Assembly (NCBI GenBank): GCA_965649825.1
Contig: OZ287701.1
Location: forward strand, 1,116,001 to 1,180,000
Length of the DNA: 64,000 bases
Origin: Penicillus capitatus
Lineage: Eukaryota; Chlorophyta
Direction: 5' to 3'
Every line of letters starts with the position of its first letter. The first letter of the stretch is position 1. Below, one piece after another: positions 52,578 to 62,448 of this stretch. The position numbers and the translations under genes were made by a program. Under the pieces are notes generated by a model that saw only the letters and a program-made list of their open reading frames with translations, was not told the DNA's origin and ran no database searches.

Positions 52578-52731
52578 GTCTTCTCAAATTGGCGTGCGAA
52601 CGGCGGTCGACTCAAGAAAGCTGCGACGACGCGGGAACGAATAACACGCGGACTTTGGACGTTTTAGCAGACGGCTTATGGATGTCTAGGGCTCAGCGCT
52701 AAAACGACTGCCTCAGTCGAATGATACTGCC

Positions 52732-54240
52732 GATCCGAACAAACTTACTCTCTTCAACGGCGTGATGCAGCATGATGTCATAAAAGCTTCCAGAAATGCC
52801 GCGCGGGTACCTCTCATCCACCAGTAAGGCCAACAGCTTCCTGCTCCACTGCGGTTAAGTCGCGATGACGTAACAGCATCGAAGTGAACCATGCTGACTA
52901 GGAACCCAGCTAAGAACGCAGTCATCGCCTTGTGGCGTCTGATGCATCCCTGAACTACACATCTGAACTACACATGAACACACTCAGCACATGTCGTACG
53001 ATCGCCCAGCAGTTGGTTGTGACTTGCCATGGGCGACGGACATTGCAAATCATACTCTTAACCACAAGACAAGACGGTACAGACGCGTCTTTGTTCGTCG
53101 AGACACATCGTATGGAGTTTTGGTCTACGCCTGTCATGAACGTGCACTTCGTTGTGTGTGCTTTGGCGGCGCGATTGTGGCGCGGTTTCAAAAAACGCAT
53201 CTTTCTTTACGTTCGATTTAGAATCCATACAAGACGACTGTCATGACACTTCCACTTTAGCTTGGACTAACTAATTGCAGGCGCGGAGCCGTGTTTATTC
53301 GTAACACTGCGTCACAGCCTCGAATCTAGTTGACCCAATTTCTAGAACGAACGTAGGTATGCCGGATAATAAAGCAGAGGGGATCATTCGAATCTTGTTA
53401 TTGGTCCGATAGCAGATCCAGTTTTGAAGTGACATTATCTGCGTCATATGCACGATTAAATCGTGATATCATCAATTTGCAAAGTTGTGTCACTTTTTGT
53501 GTCCCAATGACGATCGATCCATTTCAAAAACATCAGATCACCTCACTGAATGAGATCACTTCGGGAACAAGCACGCAACATAAACGCACGATGCCCACAC
53601 ACGAGTCGAGTTTGGCATGTTTATGTTGCCCCCCATGAACACACTCTGGCGTCATCAATAGCACAGACGTGCCAGGTGGGTGAATAACAGTGCCACCTTA
53701 CACCGCGGTAAAAAATCTTGAACGAATAAATGCAACGCCGTCTTCCGAGACAAACAATCGAGCCAATGTATATAACCGATTTGCCAAGTGGATTCAGCGC
53801 AAAGCTGCAATGCTGCAGTGAGAGATGTCGAGTGAATAACGACGGTATGGATTTTTCCTTGTCGGAGAAATTGCTGTCAACAGCGCTTCTTAGGTACAGA
53901 ATCGTTGTTTAACCGAAAAGCGGGAAGCTCTCACATTAGGATCATGCGTGAGAGTGCACGAGGCAAGCAGATTTTGCAAAACTGAAAGAATCGCCTCTAC
54001 TTCGAAAACTGGCAAACCAGATGGAGGCATACGCCCATGTTCAAAACAGAAAACCCACTGTCAGGGCTGCTGTCTAATCATCCATCCCTTTCGACTAAGA
54101 TTTTAATCTCACGGCCACATTATTGAGTTCCTTTCAGGAGAGAGATCTCACGGCTTGATGCAAAAGAAAGAATAGAACGAAGATGGATTCTCAAAGCCCC
54201 CGGTCACGTCTTCTACATCTGCAGCACAGACCGTGGGTCA
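52732..54240. other. Gene-poor spacer at the repeat/gene boundary
   Basis: Short frames only. 53030-53115 resembles 47195-47265. After about 53.2 kb nothing repeats within the window. It marks the transition from the transposon-rich to the gene-dense part. Confidence 0.4.
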
Positions 54241-54247
54241 GTTGTGG

Positions 54248-57200
54248 TCAGCAGTGGGTCAGGGAAGGGTCCGTCCGCACATTGGTACTTCGACTGAGTG
54301 TCCTGCACAGACTTGTGGGATGGCATGCGATGCTGTCCGGCGTGCATCTCTCGACGCCACATTGCTGCAGTTCCTGCACCATCCATCCGTTGCTTATGTA
54401 CTGCGAGCGATGGATCGGGGTGACCTTAATGCATTCGGCTTTTTCAGCTTGAAGCCGTTTGCGATCTCTTTCCAGTTCTTCCAAGCGTTTCTCATACCAC
54501 CCCTTCAGGGACGTGATCTGGGCTAGAAGCACACAGACCATGTCACAGGCAGGAGGAGAGGAGAGGGGGTGATTACAAGCGCTCTCGCTCACAAACTTCA
54601 ACAATTGATCCTTGAACTCCAAAGTCTCCATCATCTTCGCAACATACTCTGGGTCGTTCTTTGGATTCTTTCCTTTGTGTCTCTTTGCCGATTTCCCCCG
54701 TGATATCACCTGTTTTGTCAGATCGCCGTCGTCGGATTGCTCGAAGGACGACACAGCGGTGTGGAATGAGGATCCATTGCATGGCGTGGTGGGTGCTGGA
54801 GTCGGCACCCAACTCTGCCGGCGCATTGATCCTACAGAAAACTCCAATAGCTGACGGAGATATCGATTCTCCATCTGCAGATCACTGATCTTCTCAATAT
54901 ACCTACAACCACACATCCATCCAGCACACACGCTATGGCCTCCGGTATCGTGCCTTCGGTTGAGATCTTGATTTGTGGCGTTGTCAAAACTCGTGCTCGT
55001 TATTGTACGAGGCGTTGTCACATGAAGCCCTTCCAACATAGATGTCATCGTCATCAACCGCCTCGACTCCTCTTTGAGCGTCTCGCGGATCCATTCACAT
55101 TGAGCTTCGATTTGTGAACTATCCGCTCGACGAAGAGTGGGGCCGCCAGGTGTCTAGGCATCACACAGAGCATGTATGGAACAGGAGTGTTGGCAGACGG
55201 TTGTGAGGGATACCCCCAGTGAGTCTGGGCCGTTGTGGTCGAATGGCATGTTGGGAATGCGCAACCCACTACCACCACCTCCACCATTTCGCACTCCCGT
55301 CGTGTTTTGAAACTTCAAGCTTATTGTGTCGGTCCGCAAGTCTGGCGAGACCGAAAGTAGAGGATTTGAGAAGATCTTTCGTGGGCTACTCTTTGATTTC
55401 GATTCTGCCATGTCCATAATTGCGGATGTTGAAGAGTCTGTGTGCAAGAGATCGGGGTCGCTGCCTGAGTAAGTGCCACCTTTGTAGGGAAGGATTTCGG
55501 GACTCGGCGGCGAGAACACACACCGACCGTTAGAATCTGCTTCGTCCAGAATTTCCGCCGAAGCGGCATCACCACTAAACGACCTTTCTAGTTGAATGCC
55601 ACTGTCTCTAAAGGCGGAACAGTTTGGGAACCTCTCAAACGGACTGCTATCTTGGTATTCGGGGACCAGGGTTGTACAGTTTTGGAGAACGGAGGACGTT
55701 GAGGGCGAACAACCGACTGTTTCATCGACATGCGTTAGGGCTAAGCTCCGAGGTGTGACGGCTGAAACCTCAGAGGGGAGAATTTTGGAATGCACGGGAG
55801 GGGCAGTACATACACTTTCACCATCGGTGCTCTTTGGGGGTTGGACAATGGGACAGACGCCGGAAGCTATTCTTTCCTTTAGATGACGGGGACGGCCCAG
55901 ATTCGGACGCTTTGTAGTGTGCCAACCGCAATCCGACTCCTCTTCTTCGATTCGGCTCACAGATCTCAGCGCCCTCGACGAGATCTGCTGTTTGAAACGT
56001 TTCCATAAAGACATCTCTGGCTTTGTCGCTGCCTTCTCGCCTTGTTTCTGATTGGATACCGATTTTCGCGTGAGGGCTTTTTTCAGTCGACGGGGACTCG
56101 GATTTTTGACGGTCGTGCCTGCTGGCTCGCGTGCGTTTGTGCATGGACGGGGTCCTCTCGTCTGCTTCTCAGGTGAGGAGGGTACGGAAGATATCGATTG
56201 CATTTCCGCCCGTCTGGCTGGGAGGGGTCGACGTGTCACACGACGACTGGATGATGCACTGGCACTGTTTGTTCGTACAGATGCGGCAATACCGGTCATG
56301 GTCCTGACCGCAGGCTGCTCAACGACGGAAGGATTCAACGGCCGAGCATGCTGAGTGACATCGGCAGCTTTGTTCAACTCTTTTCTTCGGACTCCGCCGC
56401 CGGCGGCGCCGCCTCGACCACGACACGACAGATCTGCCATCTGATCCAAAAATGCAAAGACGTTGGATCAGGGATGGGTGAGTGATGGAGTGAGATCTAC
56501 GGTGGTCTTGGCAACGGGAGCGTTGTTGCGAAGATTTTTAACAGAGGGCGACGGCGTCGTGAGTGTGACCGTACTCTGCCTCGTCGTTTTTGTCTTCCCC
56601 TTTACACGCCTCTTTTCCTGACCCATAGACTCCACAGATTTCTGCAGGAGAGCGTCATTTGGCGAGAGGCTGCGTTTGGCAAGGAACCGCACATGAGTAG
56701 AGCGTTTTGCGTTTTTGGATCGAGTTGTTGGTTGTTCTCTCGCTGACTCCCTTTTTTTCTGTGGTTCTCTGCGAGTCACCTCTTTACCCAAACCGGACAT
56801 GTTCACAAGAGGAACGGGTGCACTCGGTATTCGAGATTTTTCCGGAAGTGGTGCTAAACCACGACGCATTGCCTTCGTTTTTTGAGTCCAGCGCCCTTGT
56901 TGGACAACAGGCGCTGGAGGAATCTTTGAGCGCAGACCTAAAAACAGACGTAGACTAACCGACGCGGCCAAAAACACAACTTCAGGCGTCTGCTCGGGAA
57001 ATCCCGTGCATGCGCTTCTATAAGCTCCACGACTGAATGACTAACCGTGGGACAAAGATCATTTTGAAAAGCCCATGGAACAAAAATAGTGCCAATATCT
57101 TGACGGATAGTGGCCACTGAGCTACAGATGACTCAGCCCGCGACTGAATCAGGTAACCACGACCAGAAAAATATGCAGCGGAAAATGCCAAAACGGGAAC

Positions 57201-57362
57201 AAAAGGCTGTACACTTATGGTGGGTCGACGGTCAGAGGCGTTTTGCGTCTTGAACGTAAGGTCAGGGCTCTGATTGGGGGCCGTTGATTTTCGCAGCGCG
57301 CTGGCCAGTCGTTTTCCACTGCCTCGTGCCTTTACCTTTGTCGAAAACATGCACATCGGCAT
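54248..57362 (-). CDS. Ser-rich coiled-coil protein, multi-exon, function unknown
   Basis: Successive minus-strand frames join at good splice sites. Intron 56441-56500 (AAGACCACC/gtagat...atcag/ATGGCAGAT) and intron 55154-55213 (CTGGGG/gtatcc...cctag/ACACCT) are both 60 nt and keep the frame. Intron 54518-54592 (AAATTT/gtgagc...gcccag/ATCACG, 75 nt) contains CTGTGAC. The middle exon (56440-55214) is disordered and rich in Ser, Pro and basic residues, with several possible phosphosites. The C-terminal part forms coiled coils: IEAQCEWIRETLKEESRRL, ISDLQMENRYLRQLLEF, YEKRLEELERDRKRLQAEKA. The 5' end is unclear; an acceptor-like CTGTTTTTAG/GTCTGC near 56948 suggests another intron upstream, with a possible first exon at 57362-57018. 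No family is recognised. A cytoskeletal or scaffold role would fit but is only a guess. Confidence 0.6.
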
Positions 57363-57845
57363 GCGGAATGTTCATCGTTGTTTCAGTCCCGGACAACGTC
57401 GGATGAAATTCAAATAAAACTCGCAAAAGACGATAGAATACCCGCGGCTACGTGTATCGCATCAGGCAAGTATATCATCATCATGTGGAACCGTCTGACG
57501 TGCCAATCCTCCATTGCGGCCTGTCCTGCATCACGACGCCGCTCGCGACATCGAAAACGTTGGAAAAATGCGACGGAATGTGTTGCGAGAGTGGAAGGGA
57601 GATTTCCATTGGCCATTTCGATCGATGGTTGGTCACATGAACGCATCGATGGTAGCGATGAAGTGGAAGGGCGTGATTGGCGCTGTCCGTGACCGTAAGA
57701 AGGGATGGATGAAGGGGGACGCGCGTTGGCGGGTTTTGCCGACCGCCCTGTGGCGTACGGCATGAAGGAAACGTCCTTCATTTGATAGCGTCGATGATCG
57801 CCGTCATCATTTCGTCCCCATCGATTGCGCATACCCTTCGCCGCC
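57363..57845. promoter_or_regulatory. Probable shared 5' region of the coiled-coil gene and eL18
   Basis: About 480 bp between the divergent minus-strand coiled-coil gene and eL18. Both strands happen to be open, which is uninformative in GC-rich DNA. It must contain the eL18 promoter and 5' UTR. No TATA box is evident. Confidence 0.4.
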
Positions 57846-58668
57846 ATGGTATGTCTCGTCTGTTTGCCCAGTCGTACCGCGCGGCGTCGATTTTGAACAC
57901 CGCCTTGTGTCGCACGCCGGCGGTCCGCTGCCGCGTTTCTTTTTGGGCGCCGCCGCCGCCACGATCGCGACTGACCCGTTATGGTGTACAGGGTATCGAT
58001 CTCGTCGCCGGTGGGCGAAGCAAAAAGAAGAGAAGAACAGAGTACAAGGGCAAAGATGTCTATCACGGAATGCTGGTGCACGTACATACTCTCCTGACCC
58101 ACAACTGCCCCCCACACGTTCGCTCTGTCTTGCTGCAGTTATACCAGTACTTAGCGAGGCGCACCGAGCTGCACTTCAATCGCAAAGTCCTGCGTCGTTT
58201 GCTCCTCTCCAGGAGTAACCGTCCGCCTATGACACTGAAGACAGTCATTACGCACATGAAAAAGCACCCAGGAGAAACGGCCGTCTGCACCACCACAGTG
58301 ACGGACAGCGCTTGTTACTACGAAGTGCCGAAAATGACGATCTGCGCTCTGCGCTTTACCCAAACGGCAAAGGCCAAGATTATGAAAGCCGGAGGCGAAT
58401 GCCTCACATTTGATGAACTTGCCATTCGATGCCCAACCGGAGAGAAATGCGTCCTGTTGCAAGGCAAGCAGCGACGGATGTCTGCCACCGAACGAACGGA
58501 TATACGTCGTGGCGTGTTTTAGGAAAGAGATCGGCACGCGAAGCATGTCGTCATTTTGGCCCAGCTCCTGGTGTTCCGCACTCCCACACCAAACCGTTCG
58601 TGCGTTCCAGAGGACGCAGGTTCGAGAAGGCACGTGGAAGGAGAAAGTCACGTGGATACAAAGTTTGA
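57846..58668 (+). CDS. RPL18: 60S ribosomal protein L18 (eL18)
   Basis: Cytosolic large-subunit ribosomal protein. Four exons: 57846-57848, 57992-58081, 58139-58463, 58523-58668, giving 187 residues, the usual eL18 length. Family motifs: GIDL at the N-terminus, [75 protein letters not shown] and the basic end RRKSRGYKV. The first exon consists of the start codon alone, in a perfect GCCGCCATGG context, followed by gtatgt. The third intron (58464-58522) has a GC donor (CAAG/gcaagc...tttag), which is the only choice that keeps the frame and the exact family spacing between VLLQ and the ACRHFG block. The C-terminal 21 bp overlap, in antisense, the end of the ITPK coding region. Confidence 0.95.
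57849..57991 (+). other. eL18 intron 1
   Basis: 143 nt, gtatgt...gtgtacag. It follows the ATG-only first exon and is clearly longer than most other introns placed in the window. A GACTGACCC near the 3' end could be the branch site. First introns of ribosomal protein genes are often longer. Confidence 0.85.
58464..58522 (+). other. eL18 intron 3, GC-AG type
   Basis: 59 nt. Donor CAAG/GCAAGC, acceptor GTTTTAG/GAAAG. The only GT that could serve instead (58480, ATG/GTCTG) gives the wrong phase. The GC donor sits in an otherwise strong context (AAG/GCAAG), as known for GC-AG introns elsewhere. Confidence 0.85.
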
Positions 58669-60011
58669 GCACGTGCTGGTCTGTTGCCGTTTGCGATTGG
58701 ACAGACATGTGTAAAGCGTTTCGTGGAATGCTTCGATCGAACGGGAGATGCGTTTCATCGACGGAAAATGATTGACGTCGATCAGCAGATGCTGCTGTGT
58801 GATGGCATCGATGACCACATCCATGCCAAACACCGTCAACCGTGCGTTTCGCTTCACGATCTCGACGGTACGGAGAATACGATCGACATCCAAAAGGCCA
58901 TCGGCGGCGATCGATGACTTCCGTTGTCGCTTGAGTTGCAGCGCGTCGAAATGTTGCACCGGCGATGCGTCGTCGATGATGAGATCGAGCGACGGCTCGT
59001 TTTCGATGAATACCTGAAAAGACAGATAAACAGAGAAGAGAGAGGGAGGCGTTGCGTGCATGACATCCGAGGACATAGATTTTCCACACGGTGTTGTCGG
59101 GATGGTTATGGAATTGCTGAACGCAGAGGGGACAGTCCACCGTTAACGACAGAACGCCATCTTCCTTCGTCACCTGCAACGACGATCCGATATCAAAAAT
59201 TGGAGAAGGGTCGGCCTGACGATCGCCATGAAATGAGATGTCGCGGTGCCACAGGCCACGATCGGCTTGACGATGACCGGAAACTGCATTTCTGTATGAC
59301 AGACAGCACATCTGCCAATACCCTTCAGGCCGTACCGTTCTGTTTCATGGCGGCGAGAAATGCAGCACGCGTGCTGCCGAGTTCGGACAGAACGAATTGT
59401 CGCGGGAAGGAACACAGAGCGTCGTTGACAGGATGGCTGCCCTTAAGCAACGATGGAAACATCGATCGATCCATCACCTGCAACCACGGCGTCCTCTTCC
59501 GGACGATATGATCAGAGCGCAACGTTGCGGATATTGTCGACGGTATCGATGACGCAGATCTGTGGCCGTTTCTCTAACCAGGCGATAAGATCCGAGAATC
59601 TCTCCGAAAACCGCGGCCATCCAACTTCCTGCACATGGCGATGGAGGCCTCACCGAAGAGCTAGCCGCCGATCTCGTGGTCTACTTGAGCGGTGAAGAAA
59701 TCTGAGGCCTTGAAGAGAATGCCGTCCAATTTGTCGATATGTTCCGGCTTCAGATATTCGTCCACGATCAAGGGTACAATCATGGGTCTGCATCTGGAAA
59801 ACTGGGTTTGGTCTGTTACCAGGACGGCCTCTTCCTTCTCGGCAAGCGTCGGTGTCTGTTGATCGCGAGGTTGGTTGGCAGAGTGAGATCCAAGAGTGCA
59901 GTATACCTGTGAGAGAGGAAAGAGTGAGAAGAATGTGCGTTGGGCGAATTCCTCCATTCTGGCAGCCTTAATAGTAACGCCTAGGAGAAACCCACCACAT
60001 CGCATCCGCAT
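58648..60011 (-). CDS. Inositol-tetrakisphosphate kinase (ITPK, ATP-grasp)
   Basis: Cytosolic ATP-grasp kinase that phosphorylates inositol tris/tetrakisphosphates. Exons placed: 58648-59013, 59075-59173, 59221-59291, 59336-59477, 59524-59628, and from 59685 upward. All introns are 44-61 nt and phases agree. Motifs in order: VGFLL-like [34 protein letters not shown] (family HKLTDxxxAAQ), [20 protein letters not shown], a DR helix, [24 protein letters not shown] (ATP-binding Lys), [27 protein letters not shown] and HFPSMK (metal-binding Asp and Asn). A start at 60011 ([10 protein letters not shown]) gives the usual N-terminus. An extra intron, perhaps 59802-59906, is likely after EEFAQ. Minus-strand frames up to 60421 could be an N-terminal extension or 5' UTR. 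Convergent with eL18. Confidence 0.85.
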
Positions 60012-60597
60012 CCAGTCTCCCAGATAAAGACAGACGCCTGTCGCCGTCACATCATCCTGCAGACACTTAGGTGCATTTCAGCGGCTCTTGTCAGCAACGG
60101 ACCGCGGAGAAAACGGCGATGGAGTGTACAGGATGCTCCGAGATGTCGCCGATGGCGATGCTGTGGGACAGGGGCACTGCACGAAGCCACTGCACCCATC
60201 CTTCCCCCTCTCCTGCATCGAAAGGATAAACACCCGATCCCGCATCTTCCTCGCAATGCGCGTCCCTCTGCAGGAAAAGCATAGACACTGCTTTGAGGTG
60301 ACGTCTGGGTCATACATACCTCGAGATAGAGACGCACATCGACGCCACACCATTGCAGATGTCTTTGAACGTCAGCGAGGCGGCGCCGCAGGTCTAGAGA
60401 CGTCGGATGCTCGCGTGTCATCCGCGTCTTGTCGTTTTACCGGAGGCGTTTCGCAATGTGCGTGCCTTTGTGATCACGGCGACGCGCATGAGGCGTTAGG
60501 ATGTCAGTTAAAGAACGTTTCCATCGCATTGCATTGTTGATTTATGTATGGTACAGTCTAAGCGTGTCCCTTTCGCACATCCAAAGCGTCTTGCGTC
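60012..60597. other. Possible ITPK leader exons / spacer to DHDPS
   Basis: Minus frames (60421-60050, 60353-60078, 60288-60091) overlap and could join through short introns, for example one ending GATGTGACGGCGACAG near 60032, into an N-terminal extension of ITPK. No domain is recognised. It may equally be 5' UTR of ITPK and the 3' region of DHDPS. Confidence 0.3.
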
Positions 60598-62029
60598 TCA
60601 GAAATGATCCAGCAAGATAAACTCGGAATCCTCCATCACACGAATATCCTTGCATCCAGGAATGTGCTCCTGGACTTTCTTTAACAAAGGCAGACCGATC
60701 TGTCAGGGACAGCAAAAAAGAGTGAGATCATGTGTGACGCGGTTTGACGGCACCTCGCGTTCTTTGCGGTTGAGAGGAACGTAGGGTAGGCGGAATACAG
60801 GCTTGATCAATCCGCACATACTCATCGCCGTGTTCAGCGCGATCGGATTGGGCTCACAGAAGAGCCATTTCATAAGATCTACCGAAATCACGTGTCACAC
60901 TTTGTCAACGACCGAAAGTGTGACCTACCTGTGAGACTGCTGTTGAGTTTGTCGTTGGGTCCTTCGTGCATGAGTTTGGAAAAGAGACCCGGGATCAAAT
61001 TGCTCGTCACGGAGATGACACCTGTCACATCATTTTGTCGTGTAACAGCTCGAATGAGTGAGAGAAGAGTGACCGTTGGCATCGAATTCGTGGCGTGCGG
61101 TGTGCGACTCATCGTCGTTTCCAGACCAACACTTAACACCGTTCTTCGTGTACCCTCCAATTCTTTCATTTCCCGTGCACTCTTTGACGCCCACGAAATT
61201 TGGATGGGCTGTCAAATCATAGATCACTTCATCCGGAATGTCTTGACCTACACGTCACATCAGGTCACTCTTTTTCACGTCACATCATCACCGTCGTCAC
61301 ACCTGTTCGGCTGGGGACGTTGTAAACAATGGCCGGGCCGCAATCGAGCGCCACTCTAAAATGCTCCTTCAGTCCCTCGGCAGATGTCTTGCCGTAATAG
61401 GGGTTAATATGAAGGGCTGCGTTCATTCCCACACAGAATCCTTGATTCGAAGCGTGGATCGCCTCGCGCGTGCTGTTGCTTCCCGTGTTGCCGATGATGA
61501 GGATTCGGCCACCGAACTGATTGACACAGTGTGCGATGAGCATGATATGCTCATCCCATGACATGAGATGTCCTTCCCCAGTCGTGCCTCCAATGATGAG
61601 ACCCTCAACGCCGTTCTGAATCTGCGCCTCCACGATCTCATCGAAGGCATCCACATCGAAACGACCCGATTCGAGATACGGTGTCTTGACGGCTGTGATC
61701 AACGAACACTTCTTGATGGCGTCGATCGATTGCGAACGATCCGTTGTGCTCACGGTCTCGGGGGCCGAGACGGCTCTGATGGCAGAACGCCTCGAAACGA
61801 CGCGACGCGGTGCCGTTCCATGCGCCTTCGATTTCTTTCGACGATGACGAACGGGACGCGAACCGTGACGCGCGATGAGGAGATACCGTGTCGAGGTTGG
61901 CGCTGGGAGGAGAGCGAAAGCCATCGGAATTCTGACGCGACGGGGGGGGGCGTCGAATCGAGCGATCGATCGATACCGTCGATCGCGAGACGTCACATCA
62001 TTATAATCTCGGATAATTGATTTGGACAT
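60598..62029 (-). CDS. dapA: 4-hydroxy-tetrahydrodipicolinate synthase (DHDPS), probably plastid-targeted
   Basis: First committed step of lysine synthesis: condenses pyruvate with aspartate semialdehyde. Exons 61303-62029, 61074-61247, 60929-61021, 60754-60878, 60598-60699 give 406 residues with consistent phases; introns are 50-55 nt. Motifs: [31 protein letters not shown] (TTGE), [12 protein letters not shown] (catalytic Tyr), [27 protein letters not shown] (Schiff-base Lys), [28 protein letters not shown] and [12 protein letters not shown]. The long C-terminus and the SGNDD..H..R pattern resemble plant enzymes. About 110 residues precede the catalytic domain. An internal Met at 61924 ([10 protein letters not shown]) would start a hydrophobic then Arg/Ser-rich presequence, as expected for plastid import, so the true start may be 61924, or an intron may lie between. 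Confidence 0.93.
61022..61073 (-). other. DHDPS intron 2 with very close branch-like motif
   Basis: 52 nt, gtcact...tgatgtgacag. The TGTGAC motif ends only two bases before the acceptor, as a combined branch/acceptor signal would. Removing the intron joins DANG to VISVTSN exactly as in the family. Confidence 0.85.
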
Positions 62030-62448
62030 GTGTTATCAGGACTGTTTAGTTGACAGTCCTTGACAAAGCTCTCGAACAAAGATCAGGTTCACCAACAGAC
62101 TGCTGCATATGCACACGAAGAGAAAAAAAGGGTGTCAAAATCTAACGGTTTCTGACGACTATATACAACAAATTCCTTCACACGGCACAATCACCGTTTC
62201 GGTTAATCGAGGCAACAGAAAACTCTTGAAGTTCTTCTTGTGGCAATCACATCATGTAAAAGTTCTCTCTGCGATTACTCAGTTTTCCAAAGAGAGAATG
62301 TAATGAATAAAAACACGTCCATAACGGACCTGTTCTCGAAAGAAGTGCAAATTCGCCTTTAGTGAAGGCTCATGAATCATTACGGCCACGGGTGTTTGAG
62401 TGTGTATGTAGAGAGGCAAGTGAGAGCGTTGGATTGTATACGTATTTC
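62030..62448. other. Intergenic: DHDPS 5' and PPR 3' region
   Basis: AT-richer than the coding flanks with no open frame of note. It should hold the DHDPS promoter and PPR polyadenylation site; an AATGAATAAAAAC on the plus strand near 62300 is of uncertain meaning. Confidence 0.5.

Larger units (their letters stand above)
47262..52731. repeat. Segmental duplication, copy C
   Basis: Collinear with segment A 5424-10830: 3' end of the plus-strand TRP gene, complete GT64, complete minus-strand TRP. The left edge lies just inside the pore exon (GGCAATTCGA). The right edge (GAATGATACTG) matches copy B a little further than A. Very similar to A by eye, with scattered substitutions. Confidence 0.9.

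Noticed and set aside
57410-58117. 235-codon minus open frame opposite eL18
   Set aside because: It is opposite the eL18 5' region and first introns. No motif, basic low-complexity composition.
58151-59311. 386-codon minus open frame across the ITPK/eL18 junction
   Set aside because: A read-through frame crossing ITPK introns and the antisense of eL18; only pieces coincide with true ITPK exons.
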